A DNA stretch of 64,000 bases from Clostridia bacterium (GTDB taxonomy: Bacteria > Bacillota > Clostridia > Oscillospirales > QAKW01), in NCBI GenBank assembly GCA_017937065.1, contig JAGBEI010000026.1:62001-126000 (forward strand), read 5' to 3'. The stretch's first letter is position 1, and each line of letters starts with the position of its first letter. Positions 44,661 through 53,415 of the stretch are shown here, in pieces. The translations under genes were made by a program, and so were the position numbers. A model generated the notes under the pieces. The model did no database searches. It had not been told where the DNA came from and worked only from the letters and a program-made list of their open reading frames with translations.

Positions 44661-46052
44661 TTGGAAGTTAATTTCGGACCGGCAATACTTATAGTATTTA
44701 TAATGCTGCTTCTGATTATTTTCTGTACGTTTTTCGCATCGCGTCTTGCACAGCTGAAAAACAGAAGCAGAGCATGGGGACTGCTTGGTTTTTTCTTTAC
44801 AATCCCGGGACTTATTATTGTTTGTTTTCTTCGTTCAAAGCGCAAGGACAATATGCAGACAAATCCGATTGCATACGCCGTTTCCAAGCTGCCGTCACCG
44901 TCTCGCAAAACGATAGGACTGCTTATCGGGCTTGCTGCTGCCGCAGTGCTCACAATAATAGCCTACGACAATATTCCTGTCATGATTCAAAACTATAAGT
45001 ATTCCAAGCAGGTGCTGAATACTGCGGACACCGACTATGAGCAGCCGCGGATAATAGAAGCTAAGCTTACCGACGTGTTTACGGGCATCGACAGCACCTA
45101 CGCATTAACGGACAGCAAAGATATATACTGCTGGGGAAGACAGCTTACGCCCCCTATCGACGATAAGCTGCGAGGTGTAATTTATAAAGACGCACTAAAA
45201 GCGGCATCAACACAAGACAAACTGTTTATTCTTACGAATAAGAAAGAGCTGCTCGTATATGAAAAGCCGGATACGCTTTCCGAAAATACAGAAGATGAAA
45301 AACAGAGCGCCGAATTCAAACTGATTGATGAAAATGTCACCGACTTTTCTGTTTCGGAAACAACGGTAGGATATATTAAAAGCAACGGTAAACTGTACAT
45401 GTACGGCGACGGAAGCTACGGTCAGCTCGGAACATATGACAGAGAATCAAAGAGCAAACCCGAAGCAGTGCTCGGAAATGTCAAAAAGGTTGTGTGTGAG
45501 GCTTCATTTACCCTCGCGCTTCAGGAGTCCGGAACAGCAGTTGCATTCGGCAACAGCGCGCACGGACAGTTTGGCAAAAAGGAAACGGCGGTTACATCAC
45601 CGTTTGAGCTTGCCGAAAATATTTCGGATATTGCGGCGGGAGACGATTTCATCTTACTGCTTAAAGAAAACGGAGCAGTTCTGGCATGCGGCAGCAACAG
45701 CCACGGTCAGCTCGGAATATCTTCCGAACAGCCGATTACGGAGTTTACGGAAGTATTGAGCGGCATCTCCTCTGTTTATGCAGCAAAAGGCTCCTCATTT
45801 GCGCTTAAGGAAAACGGAGAGCTTTACGCATGGGGACAGAATAATGCAGGTCAGCTGGGAAACGGCAAAACCGATAATGTCTTAACGCCTGAGCTTGTAG
45901 CATCCGGCGTTGCCTCGGTATCAACATCTGGACTGCATACGGTAATCCTGACAAATGACGGAAAAATTAACGCCTGCGGCTACGATAGCGTAAAGCAGCT
46001 CGGAAAAGGCGGTCCGCGAGACAATTTTGAAGCGGTCGTTTCAGTAAAATAA
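44661..46052 (+). CDS. Membrane-anchored RCC1-repeat beta-propeller protein 1
   Basis: A 463-residue protein of unknown role. Two membrane segments (about residues 5-25 and 38-55) and a third at about 84-100 lead to an extracellular RCC1-like propeller. Repeat signatures are seen as GDGSYGQLG, GNSAHGQFG, GSNSHGQLG, GQNNAGQLGNG and GYDSVKQLG, about 50 residues apart. TTG start with AAGGAG upstream. A paralogue follows after 11 bases, which suggests a shared complex or an expanded pair. RCC1 propellers in bacteria are mostly uncharacterised surface domains. Confidence 0.82.
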   Translation: MEVNFGPAILIVFIMLLLIIFCTFFASRLAQLKNRSRAWGLLGFFFTIPGLIIVCFLRSKRKDNMQTNPIAYAVSKLPSPSRKTIGLLIGLAAAAVLTIIAYDNIPVMIQNYKYSKQVLNTADTDYEQPRIIEAKLTDVFTGIDSTYALTDSKDIYCWGRQLTPPIDDKLRGVIYKDALKAASTQDKLFILTNKKELLVYEKPDTLSENTEDEKQSAEFKLIDENVTDFSVSETTVGYIKSNGKLYMYGDGSYGQLGTYDRESKSKPEAVLGNVKKVVCEASFTLALQESGTAVAFGNSAHGQFGKKETAVTSPFELAENISDIAAGDDFILLLKENGAVLACGSNSHGQLGISSEQPITEFTEVLSGISSVYAAKGSSFALKENGELYAWGQNNAGQLGNGKTDNVLTPELVASGVASVSTSGLHTVILTNDGKINACGYDSVKQLGKGGPRDNFEAVVSVK

Positions 46053-46063
46053 GGAGCGTTAAT

Positions 46064-47356
46064 GTGTTAAAATTATCAATTACTTTATTAGTAACAGCAA
46101 TTATTTTTTTAATATTTTATTTAGCGTCAGGTCGCAGTAAAAACAAAAAAAGAAAAAAGTCCTCGGTCTTTCACAGATTTTCCGGTGCTTTTACCGTAAT
46201 CTGCATAATAGGCAGCGCGGTTTTCGGAGTGATATACTGTAAGAATGAAAATATAAAGCTTTTTGACAGACTCAAGACATACGAGCTGCCGGCTGAATAC
46301 GAGAAAATTCTTGAAAAAGACGGAGAGGACGCTGCTTACCCTTTTCTCCCCGTCGGTATATTCACCCAAAACGACGACATTTATTTTACAAACTCCAAAA
46401 ACGACGCTTTTATATTTAAAACCGACAAGGACGGTTCACATTCTTTCACCACCAGCTCGAATAATACCGTTTTTATCGGCGGCGATAAAACACTTAAAGC
46501 AACCGTTACCGACAGCGGAGACTTAATTCTTGACGGATACTTCCTATACTCAAAGTATGATGAGGAATACCTCGGATATTCTAATAAAACAATAGCAAAA
46601 AATGTTAAGTATTGCAGCTTTACGGATAATTCACTGTTCTACATCACAAATAGCGGAGATTTGTACTCCATGGGCTTTAATGAGTACGGACAGCTCAGTG
46701 ATAATACAACTAAAAACAAGCCGTCTCCCGTGTTTGTAATGAGCGGGGTCGAGCGTGCCGATATATCCGATACTCACGCAATGATTATTGATAAATACGG
46801 CACTCTTTTTGCCGCAGGAGACAATTCATATTCGCAGCTGGGCAACAAAAATGCAATATCGTCGACAGAGCTTACAAAGGTAATGCAGGGCGTCAGAGAT
46901 GTCGCAGTGGGCAATTATTTTTCACTTGTTCTTACCGTAAACGGTGAACTGTATTCAGCGGGCACAAACGAAAAGGGTCAGCTGGGCAACAACGGCGGCG
47001 AGTTTCGCGCCGAGCTTGTGCCGGTAATGACAGGCGTTGAAAAAATAAGCGTAAACGGCAATACCTGCGCGGCACTTACCTATGGCGGAGAGCTGTACGT
47101 ATGGGGTGATAATTCAAACTGCAAGGCGGGTGCCGAAGGGTCTGAAATTATTGCGGCTCCTAAAAAAGTGCAGGATAATATTTATGATTTTGCTCTGTCG
47201 AAAAACGGCGTTACCGTTTTAAATAAAGACCGTACAGTACTTACAAGCGGGACAGACGGAAAATTTACCGAGCTTATAATTTTCAACTCAAAAATTCCGG
47301 AACAATATAAAGAAAAAAATCCCGTGCAAACGCCTGATCTTCCGGAAAAGGTATAA
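46064..47356 (+). CDS. Membrane-anchored RCC1-repeat beta-propeller protein 2
   Basis: A 430-residue paralogue of the preceding gene. Two N-terminal membrane segments (about residues 3-20 and 37-57, with a basic RSKNKKRKKS loop between) are followed by an RCC1-like propeller with repeats GFNEYGQLS, GDNSYSQLGN, GTNEKGQLGN and GDNSNCKAG. A Pro-rich C-terminus ends the chain. GTG start at 46064 with AAGGAG seven bases upstream. It has the same domain order as its neighbour but little direct identity outside the repeats. Confidence 0.82.
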   Translation: MLKLSITLLVTAIIFLIFYLASGRSKNKKRKKSSVFHRFSGAFTVICIIGSAVFGVIYCKNENIKLFDRLKTYELPAEYEKILEKDGEDAAYPFLPVGIFTQNDDIYFTNSKNDAFIFKTDKDGSHSFTTSSNNTVFIGGDKTLKATVTDSGDLILDGYFLYSKYDEEYLGYSNKTIAKNVKYCSFTDNSLFYITNSGDLYSMGFNEYGQLSDNTTKNKPSPVFVMSGVERADISDTHAMIIDKYGTLFAAGDNSYSQLGNKNAISSTELTKVMQGVRDVAVGNYFSLVLTVNGELYSAGTNEKGQLGNNGGEFRAELVPVMTGVEKISVNGNTCAALTYGGELYVWGDNSNCKAGAEGSEIIAAPKKVQDNIYDFALSKNGVTVLNKDRTVLTSGTDGKFTELIIFNSKIPEQYKEKNPVQTPDLPEKV

Positions 47357-47401
47357 TATAAAGGCGCTTAAACGTAAAATGTCAAAAAAATAAAAAAATA
47401 C

Positions 47402-47430
47402 TTGAAATCAACAAACAACTATGCTATAAT
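47402..47430 (+). promoter_or_regulatory. Promoter of rpmE
   Basis: TTGAAA (47402-47407), a 17-base spacer and consensus TATAAT (47425-47430), 39 bases before the ATG. Confidence 0.9.
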
Positions 47431-47469
47431 AAATCGGTCTAATGAATACAGTCAAAAGAGGTGAGATAA

Positions 47470-47670
47470 ATGAAGGAAGGAATTCATCCCAATTACGAAA
47501 AGGCTACTGTTAAATGTGCATGCGGCGAGACCTTTGAGACAAGATCCACAAAGAGTGAGATTCGTGTTGAAATCTGCTCAAAATGCCACCCCTTCTTCAC
47601 AGGAAGACAAAAGCTGGTTGACTCCGGCGGTCGTGTAGACAAGTTTAAGAAGAGATATAATCTTGATTAA
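47470..47670 (+). CDS. rpmE: 50S ribosomal protein L31, zinc-binding type
   Basis: A 66-residue ribosomal protein. The opening MKEGIHPNY and the end [12 protein letters not shown] are characteristic. Cysteines at CACGE and CSKCHPF form the C+ zinc site, so this is the zinc-replete form rather than the cysteine-free paralogue. GAGGTGAG precedes the ATG. It has its own promoter and terminator. Confidence 0.98.
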   Translation: MKEGIHPNYEKATVKCACGETFETRSTKSEIRVEICSKCHPFFTGRQKLVDSGGRVDKFKKRYNLD

Positions 47671-47672
47671 TT

Positions 47673-47697
47673 AAAGGCACCGAGAACGGTGCCTTTT
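47673..47697 (+). terminator. Terminator of rpmE
   Basis: AAAGGCACCG-AGAA-CGGTGCCTTT followed by TT, right after the stop codon; the next gene starts 17 bases on. Confidence 0.92.
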
Positions 47698-47713
47698 TGC
47701 TTATAGGAGAAAC

Positions 47714-48349
47714 ATGATAACGCATATTATCTGGGACTACAACGGAACGGTGGCAGACGATGTGGACGCATCTGTTGCGGCTGTCAACGATATGCTGAAG
47801 GCGCGCGGTCTGCCTCCGACCACAAAGCAGGAATATACAAGCACGGTATCGCTGCCTCTTGACAATTATTACAACGGACTCGGTATTGCCGACGCCGATA
47901 TGGAAAAGCTGTCTTGGGAATTTCGTACGTACTGTCAAAAGCATGATAATCTTAGCCGTATCTTTGACGGTTTTCATGAAACCGTTGAATTTGCAAAGGC
48001 GCAGGGTATAAAAAATATACTCATGTCCTCGCTGTACATTGATTTTTTAAAGGCAGAAACAGAAAAGTACAATATTTCCGACTGCTTTGATGAAATTATC
48101 GGAATGACGGACACCCTTGTCGGCTCTAAATATGAAAATGCAAAAAATTATATTGATAAAAATAAATTAAATCCGAAGAATATACTTTTTGTCGGCGATC
48201 TTATAAACGACGCGCAAACGGCAAAGGCGCTCGGCGCTCAATGTATTCTTATTCCGAATGGTCACAACTCAAAAGAAAAATGTCAAAACCAGGGGGTAAC
48301 CGTTGTTGAAAATATCAAATGCATTAAAGAGTATATATGCCGAGCATAA
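47714..48349 (+). CDS. HAD-family phosphatase (phosphoglycolate phosphatase-like)
   Basis: A 211-residue HAD hydrolase. Motif I is WDYNGTVAD with nucleophile D8 and Asn10 in place of the usual second Asp, a variant seen in DWNGT-type HADs. Motif II Ser is in MSSLY, motif III Lys in KYENAKNYI, and motif IV is VGDLINDAQTA. A helical cap sits between motifs I and II. Small-molecule phosphate ester substrate not identified. AGGAG precedes the ATG. Overlaps the next gene by 47 bases. Confidence 0.88.
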   Translation: MITHIIWDYNGTVADDVDASVAAVNDMLKARGLPPTTKQEYTSTVSLPLDNYYNGLGIADADMEKLSWEFRTYCQKHDNLSRIFDGFHETVEFAKAQGIKNILMSSLYIDFLKAETEKYNISDCFDEIIGMTDTLVGSKYENAKNYIDKNKLNPKNILFVGDLINDAQTAKALGAQCILIPNGHNSKEKCQNQGVTVVENIKCIKEYICRA

Positions 48350-49106
48350 AATTTTGTACACTATCGGTTTGCTGCTGATTTTTACAGGCTCATTACTGTA
48401 TCCTTTTATACCCTATATACGTTTTATGCTGTTTTTTTCAGTATTCTGCGGCAGCTGCTGTATAATTTACGGTCTGCTTTGCAGGCTTGAAAAATGTCCG
48501 TATGACGCCGTGCGTATTATAGCAAAAATATGCAGAGTCTCAGCGCTTATACTTATATGTATTTTTACGGTATCATTTATCGCAGTACAAGCCTTAATAA
48601 TAGATGGAATGAAAGAAAATGAATCCGAATGCGAATACATAATCGTTCTCGGAGGAGGCGTGAACGGCACAAAGCCGTCCGCTGCCCTCGCCTGCCGTCT
48701 TGACAGAGCCGAAAAATACCTAAACGATTATCCGGAAAGCACAGCAATACTCTGCGGAGGGCAAGGTTCCGGAGAACTCATTACTGAGGCACAAGCTATG
48801 GAAACATATCTGCTGTCACGCGGAATTGATAAAAAAAGACTCATTAAAGAGGAGCATTCAACAGACACAAGAGAAAACATAGGAAATGCAATTAATATAA
48901 TCAGGTCGACAGGCAACAGCGGTATCCCGTCCACAGCAATAGTTTCAAACGGATTTCATCTGTACCGAACAAAACTTATCGCAAAAAAGCAAGGAATAGA
49001 CACACCAGTAATGCTTAATGCAAAAATGCCGCCCATTCCCGCACTGATTATCAATCTGCACCTGCGTGAATATTTCTCTGTCATTTTGGAATATATGAAT
49101 TTATAA
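48303..49106 (+). CDS. YdcF/DUF218-family membrane protein
   Basis: A 267-residue protein with three membrane segments in the first 100 residues, then a DUF218 domain: VLGGGVNGTKPSAALACRL, LCGGQGSGE, TDTRENIGNAI and SNGFHLYR, the conserved points of the SanA/ElyC/YdcF fold. Members act on envelope lipid carriers or amphiphile resistance, with no firm enzyme activity. TTG start at 48303 follows AGGGGG and lies within the HAD gene, so expression is coupled. Confidence 0.88.
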   Translation: MLKISNALKSIYAEHKILYTIGLLLIFTGSLLYPFIPYIRFMLFFSVFCGSCCIIYGLLCRLEKCPYDAVRIIAKICRVSALILICIFTVSFIAVQALIIDGMKENESECEYIIVLGGGVNGTKPSAALACRLDRAEKYLNDYPESTAILCGGQGSGELITEAQAMETYLLSRGIDKKRLIKEEHSTDTRENIGNAINIIRSTGNSGIPSTAIVSNGFHLYRTKLIAKKQGIDTPVMLNAKMPPIPALIINLHLREYFSVILEYMNL

Positions 49107-49113
49107 TTGTTAC

Positions 49114-49142
49114 TTTACAAATTTCAACTCCTATAATATAAT
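49114..49142 (+). promoter_or_regulatory. Promoter of the histidine-kinase-like gene
   Basis: TTTACA (49114-49119), a 17-base spacer and TATAAT (49137-49142), 26 bases before the ATG and just after the ydcF stop. Confidence 0.8.
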
Positions 49143-49167
49143 ATATATTCAGAAAGGAGCGGAAAGC

Positions 49168-50283
49168 ATGAACGGCAACACATATTATTTCTTTCAAAGT
49201 ATTTACGGCAATGCCTATGAACCGGTAATCTGTATTGATGAAAATTTAAGTATTATTTATGCTTCTTCCGCCGCCTATGATATCTTCGGTCTGGAACAGA
49301 GCCCTATACTGCATCTTAACTGTGTTTTTATGCGCAAATATTTAAAGTCCATAAAAGCGGCATTTGATAAAGGAGAATGTTTTTCGCTCAGATTTGAAAG
49401 TGTAAATGATAATTCCACTAAAAGATGTACAATGATGCCTTATTTCTATGACGGTGAAAAATATGGCGTCATGCTGTTCACGGATATCGCATCAGAGGAA
49501 ATAGACAACCTGAGAAAATTTGAGTTGAAGCGCGGAATATCGGTTATCGAAAGCTCTGTTATCAGTTCTACATCTCTGATTGTTTCACACATGCGACTTA
49601 TTAAGGATAAATTCCCGACAGACAAGTCCGTTAATATTATACTTCAAAATATCTTAAACATCAGAAGAATGTTCAGGCACCTGAATATACTTGCCTCTCC
49701 CAGTGTTAAAGGTAAATATTCTCAGGTTATTGATATAAACGAATATCTTCGGTATCTTACGGGTGTAATCGTTAAGCAAATCGGCGCTCACAGACTCAGC
49801 TTCTGTTTAGAACTCTGCTCAGGACTTATGCTGGCGGAAATCGAGCCGCGGATATTTGAAATTTTAATCTGCAATCTCGTATCAAATTCGGTTAAAAACG
49901 CTCACGGAAAGTCCAATATAACAGTACAGACCGCCGTTCACGATAAATTTAATCTTGTAGTTTTTTCCGATAACGGAATCGGCTGCAAAAATATAATGCA
50001 GACATTTTCGTCACACAAAAAGCCTTTAGGAAACAAATACGGAGAATATCCGGGCGTCGGAGTGTCAATAATCAAAAAAATTGTTACAGACCACGACGGT
50101 CAGGTCTTTGCCACGGAAAATCCCGGAGGCGGTGTCTCTGTCGGCTTTACTCTGCCAAAGGCTGACAACAGAATACCTGCTCTGCGCAGTGTACAAGAGC
50201 TTAAAACCGAAAGCGGCGATGTTTTTTCAACAGTCAATATTGAAATCGCCGAGCTTCTTGATATAGATAATATAAATTTATAA
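49168..50283 (+). CDS. Orphan soluble histidine-kinase-like protein (PAS + HATPase)
   Basis: A 371-residue cytoplasmic protein with no membrane segment. Residues 15-110 fit a PAS fold (VICIDENLSIIYASSAAYDIFGL in part). A helical region follows where a DHp domain should be, but no H-E/D-x-x-P phosphoacceptor box is clear; the only His there is in SHMRLIKDK. The ATPase domain is recognisable: N-box LVSNSVKNA, G1 DNGIG, G2 GVGVSIIKKIV. No response regulator is adjacent. galE follows after 13 bases. It may be a phosphatase, a divergent kinase for a distant partner, or an ATP-binding regulator. Confidence 0.8.
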   Translation: MNGNTYYFFQSIYGNAYEPVICIDENLSIIYASSAAYDIFGLEQSPILHLNCVFMRKYLKSIKAAFDKGECFSLRFESVNDNSTKRCTMMPYFYDGEKYGVMLFTDIASEEIDNLRKFELKRGISVIESSVISSTSLIVSHMRLIKDKFPTDKSVNIILQNILNIRRMFRHLNILASPSVKGKYSQVIDINEYLRYLTGVIVKQIGAHRLSFCLELCSGLMLAEIEPRIFEILICNLVSNSVKNAHGKSNITVQTAVHDKFNLVVFSDNGIGCKNIMQTFSSHKKPLGNKYGEYPGVGVSIIKKIVTDHDGQVFATENPGGGVSVGFTLPKADNRIPALRSVQELKTESGDVFSTVNIEIAELLDIDNINL

Positions 50284-50296
50284 AGGAGTATAAATC

Positions 50297-51310
50297 ATGA
50301 AAGTATTGGTAACCGGAGGCACGGGATACATCGGCTCCCACACAATTGTTGAGCTGCTCGAAAACGGGCATGAGGTCATAGCTTTTGATAATTTTTACAA
50401 CAGCAAACCCGAGGTGCTCAACAGAATAAAAAAAATCACAGGCAAGGATATTAAGTTCTATGAAGCTGATATGCTTAATAAGGGCGAGATGGACAGGATT
50501 TTTGATGAAAACAAAATCGACGCCGTAATACATTTTGCAGGACTCAAAGCTGTCGGCGAAAGCTGCCAAAAGCCCGTACTTTATTACAACAATAATATCT
50601 GCGGTACACTTAACCTGATACAATCCATGGAGCAGCACGGAGTAAGAAATATTGTATTCTCATCGTCGGCAACTGTTTACGGCGACACCAAGGAAGTGCC
50701 TGTAAACGAAGCCTCGCCCGTCGGTCATGCAACAAATCCTTACGGAGAGACCAAAATAATGCAGGAGGTTATACTCAGTGACCTCTATAAATCAAACAAC
50801 AAATGGACAGTTACCCTGCTGCGTTATTTCAACCCCGTCGGTGCGCATGAAAGCGGACTTATAGGTGAAGACCCGCAGAACATTCCTAACAATCTTACGC
50901 CGTATATATCTCAGGTTGCCATCGGCAGACTGCCAAAGCTTATGGTTTTCGGCAATGATTACAATACACATGACGGCACCGGTGTACGTGATTATATACA
51001 CGTTGTTGATCTTGCAATCGGTCATTTGAAAGCTCTGAACGCAAGCGAGGGCAAAACAGGCGTATTTATTTATAATCTCGGCACAGGCAAAGGATACAGT
51101 GTTCTGGATGTAGTACACGCATTTGAAAAGGCAAGCGGAGTTAAAATAAACTATGAGATAACGGACCGGCGCGCCGGTGATGTTGAAACGCTGTATGCAG
51201 ACACCGAAAAGGCAAAAAAGGAAATCGGTTTTACAGCCAAGCGCGGCATTGACGAGATGTGCAGAGACCTTTGGAACTGGCAGAAGAAAAACCCGCACGG
51301 TTTTGAATAA
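50297..51310 (+). CDS. galE: UDP-glucose 4-epimerase GalE
   Basis: A 337-residue short-chain dehydrogenase-type epimerase that interconverts UDP-glucose and UDP-galactose. NAD site VTGGTGYIGSH, catalytic SSSATVYG and YGETK (Y-x3-K), and the sugar-binding RYFNPVGAH with YIHVVDL segments are intact. AAGGAG precedes the ATG. Together with the phosphohexomutase at 9.5 kb it supplies sugar nucleotides for envelope glycans. Confidence 0.97.
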   Translation: MKVLVTGGTGYIGSHTIVELLENGHEVIAFDNFYNSKPEVLNRIKKITGKDIKFYEADMLNKGEMDRIFDENKIDAVIHFAGLKAVGESCQKPVLYYNNNICGTLNLIQSMEQHGVRNIVFSSSATVYGDTKEVPVNEASPVGHATNPYGETKIMQEVILSDLYKSNNKWTVTLLRYFNPVGAHESGLIGEDPQNIPNNLTPYISQVAIGRLPKLMVFGNDYNTHDGTGVRDYIHVVDLAIGHLKALNASEGKTGVFIYNLGTGKGYSVLDVVHAFEKASGVKINYEITDRRAGDVETLYADTEKAKKEIGFTAKRGIDEMCRDLWNWQKKNPHGFE

Positions 51311-51315
51311 AATAT

Positions 51316-51343
51316 AAAATCCGGAATTTATTTTCCGGATTTT
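51316..51343 (+). terminator. Terminator of galE
   Basis: AAAATCCGGAA, loop TTTATT, TTCCGGATTTT, with T-rich 3' flank; the following gene starts 20 bases later. Confidence 0.85.
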
Positions 51344-51362
51344 GATTTAATAAGGATAATTT

Positions 51363-53414
51363 ATGGAAATACTATCACCCGCAGGCTCACCGGAACATAT
51401 TAAAGCGGCGGTAAGAAGCGGCGCAGACGCCGTATATCTTGGTACGCAGCACTTTAACGCACGCCAAAACGCCGCAAACTTTGACATGCAGGAGCTTGAA
51501 AATGCGCTTAAATACTGTCATGCACGCGGAGTAAAGGTTTACATAGCGCTTAATACGCTTATAAAGGATTGTGAGCTGAAACTTGCGGAAAAAGAAATCG
51601 TAGCCATCGCAAGGCTTGGTGCCGACGCTGTAATAATTCAGGACCTTGCAATGGTACAGCTTGTAAAGGATATTGTTCCGCAAATGCCGCTTCATGCTTC
51701 CACACAGATGAGCGTGCATAATCTCAGCGGCGTAAAAATGCTCGAAAAGATGGGCTTTTCAAGGGTTGTTCCGGCACGTGAGCTGTCGCTTGAGGAGCTT
51801 GCGTATATACGTGAAAACACATCCCTTGAGTTGGAGGTATTTGTCCACGGGGCTTTGTGTATGTGTGTGTCGGGGCAATGCTATATGTCAAGCGTATTCG
51901 GTCAGCGAAGCGCCAACCGGGGAATGTGCGCTCAACCCTGCCGACTTAATTTTAAGGCTTTAGGACGTGAGTATGCTCTGTCACTAAAGGATCTTTCAGC
52001 CATAGAAATGCTTACAAAGCTAAAAGAGCTCGGAATTACCTCCGCTAAAATTGAAGGACGCATGAAACGTCCCGAATACGTTGCGGCGGCAACGCGCGCC
52101 TGTAAAATGGCGCTTGCAGGTCAGCAATACGACAGAGAACAGCTTCGCGCTGTTTTTTCACGCAGCGGCTTTACCAACGGATATATGGAAGGCAAACCCG
52201 ATTTTAAGTTATTTGGTTTTCGCACAAAGGATGACGTCATTTCGGCGGCGCCTGTACTAAAGCAGATTGCGGCTGACTTCAGACAGGAAGCTGCGGTCGT
52301 CGGCGTAAACATGCGGCTTCAAATTAAAAAAGGACAGGAAATTTTACTGACTGTAAGCGACGGTGAAAACACCGTATCTGTCAGCCAACCCCCGCCCGAG
52401 CAGGCGGTAAACCGCCAAACAGACACAGCTTTCGCCGAAACGGCACTGAAAAAGTGCGGAGGCACACCGTTTTTTGCAAAAAACATCAGCTGCGAAATCG
52501 AGGGGGGACTTTCAGTTTCCATGTCCCGTTTAAATACACTGCGAAAAACGGCACTGGAGCTTTTGCTGAAAAAGAGAGAAACCGTTAAACCGTACACGAT
52601 AAAAGAAAGAAAAAACAGTATTACAGATAAGCTGTCTGAGGTCTCACACGAATTTACAAATAAAGAGCCTGAGCTGTACGCATTTTTTGAAAACGAGCTA
52701 CAAATATGCGATAATGCAGATAAAATCATTATAGATTATAATCTCCTTTACAAAAACCCAAAGCTGTGTGAGAAATATGCCGGCAAGCTAATAGCTAAAA
52801 TGCCGGCGCTTATGTTTTCCGAAAAATACATCGACGCAGACAGCAAGCTTTCTGAACTGCGCAGTCTCGGTATCGACACTCTTTACGCGCCTAATATATA
52901 CGTTATAAATTATGCAGAGAAGCACAACTTTAAGGTAACGGGCGGATATGGTTTAAATATTATGAACAGCGCCGCTTTGGATAAGTATCGCCTATTAGGG
53001 ATTGACAGTGCGGAAATATCATTTGAATGTTCGGTAAACAGATTCAATAAAATGCTGAAAACGATTCCCTGCGGTCTTGCTGTATACGGAAAAATGCCTC
53101 TGATGACATTTCGCGCCTGTCCCGCACGCGGCAAAAACGGCTGTCAAGGCTGCAGCGGCATGCCTAAAATCACCGACAGATTCGGCAACGAGATGACAAT
53201 ATCGTGTAAGGATAAACAATATTCGCAGCTTTTAAATCCAAAACCGATTTATATGGCGGACCGTCTGCATGAAATCCGAAATGCGGATTTTCTCAGTCTG
53301 CACTTTACAGACCAGACGCAGGCAGAATGCTGTGAAATAATAAACAAATATATAAATCGGGAAAAATCCGAACAAGATTTTACCCGCGGTCTGTATTATA
53401 AAGAAATCAAGTAA
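51363..53414 (+). CDS. U32-family protein, RlhA/YrrO type
   Basis: A 683-residue protein. The N-terminal U32 barrel begins with LSPAGSPEHIKAAVRSGAD and carries the hallmark EVFVHGALCMCVSGQC and NRGMCAQPCR. The C-terminal part (DUF3656-like collagenase insert, then TFRACPARGKNGCQGCSG) adds four close cysteines suited to an iron-sulphur cluster. Length and layout match E. coli RlhA, which makes 5-hydroxycytidine in 23S rRNA using prephenate, rather than a true protease. No strong ribosome site other than AAGGA. EamA starts right after its stop. Confidence 0.9.
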   Translation: MEILSPAGSPEHIKAAVRSGADAVYLGTQHFNARQNAANFDMQELENALKYCHARGVKVYIALNTLIKDCELKLAEKEIVAIARLGADAVIIQDLAMVQLVKDIVPQMPLHASTQMSVHNLSGVKMLEKMGFSRVVPARELSLEELAYIRENTSLELEVFVHGALCMCVSGQCYMSSVFGQRSANRGMCAQPCRLNFKALGREYALSLKDLSAIEMLTKLKELGITSAKIEGRMKRPEYVAAATRACKMALAGQQYDREQLRAVFSRSGFTNGYMEGKPDFKLFGFRTKDDVISAAPVLKQIAADFRQEAAVVGVNMRLQIKKGQEILLTVSDGENTVSVSQPPPEQAVNRQTDTAFAETALKKCGGTPFFAKNISCEIEGGLSVSMSRLNTLRKTALELLLKKRETVKPYTIKERKNSITDKLSEVSHEFTNKEPELYAFFENELQICDNADKIIIDYNLLYKNPKLCEKYAGKLIAKMPALMFSEKYIDADSKLSELRSLGIDTLYAPNIYVINYAEKHNFKVTGGYGLNIMNSAALDKYRLLGIDSAEISFECSVNRFNKMLKTIPCGLAVYGKMPLMTFRACPARGKNGCQGCSGMPKITDRFGNEMTISCKDKQYSQLLNPKPIYMADRLHEIRNADFLSLHFTDQTQAECCEIINKYINREKSEQDFTRGLYYKEIK

Positions 53415-53415
53415 T

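Noticed and set aside
47714-48349. HAD protein considered inactive because motif I is DYNGT
   Set aside because: Asn at the second acidic site occurs in active DWNGT-type HAD enzymes, and all other motifs are intact.
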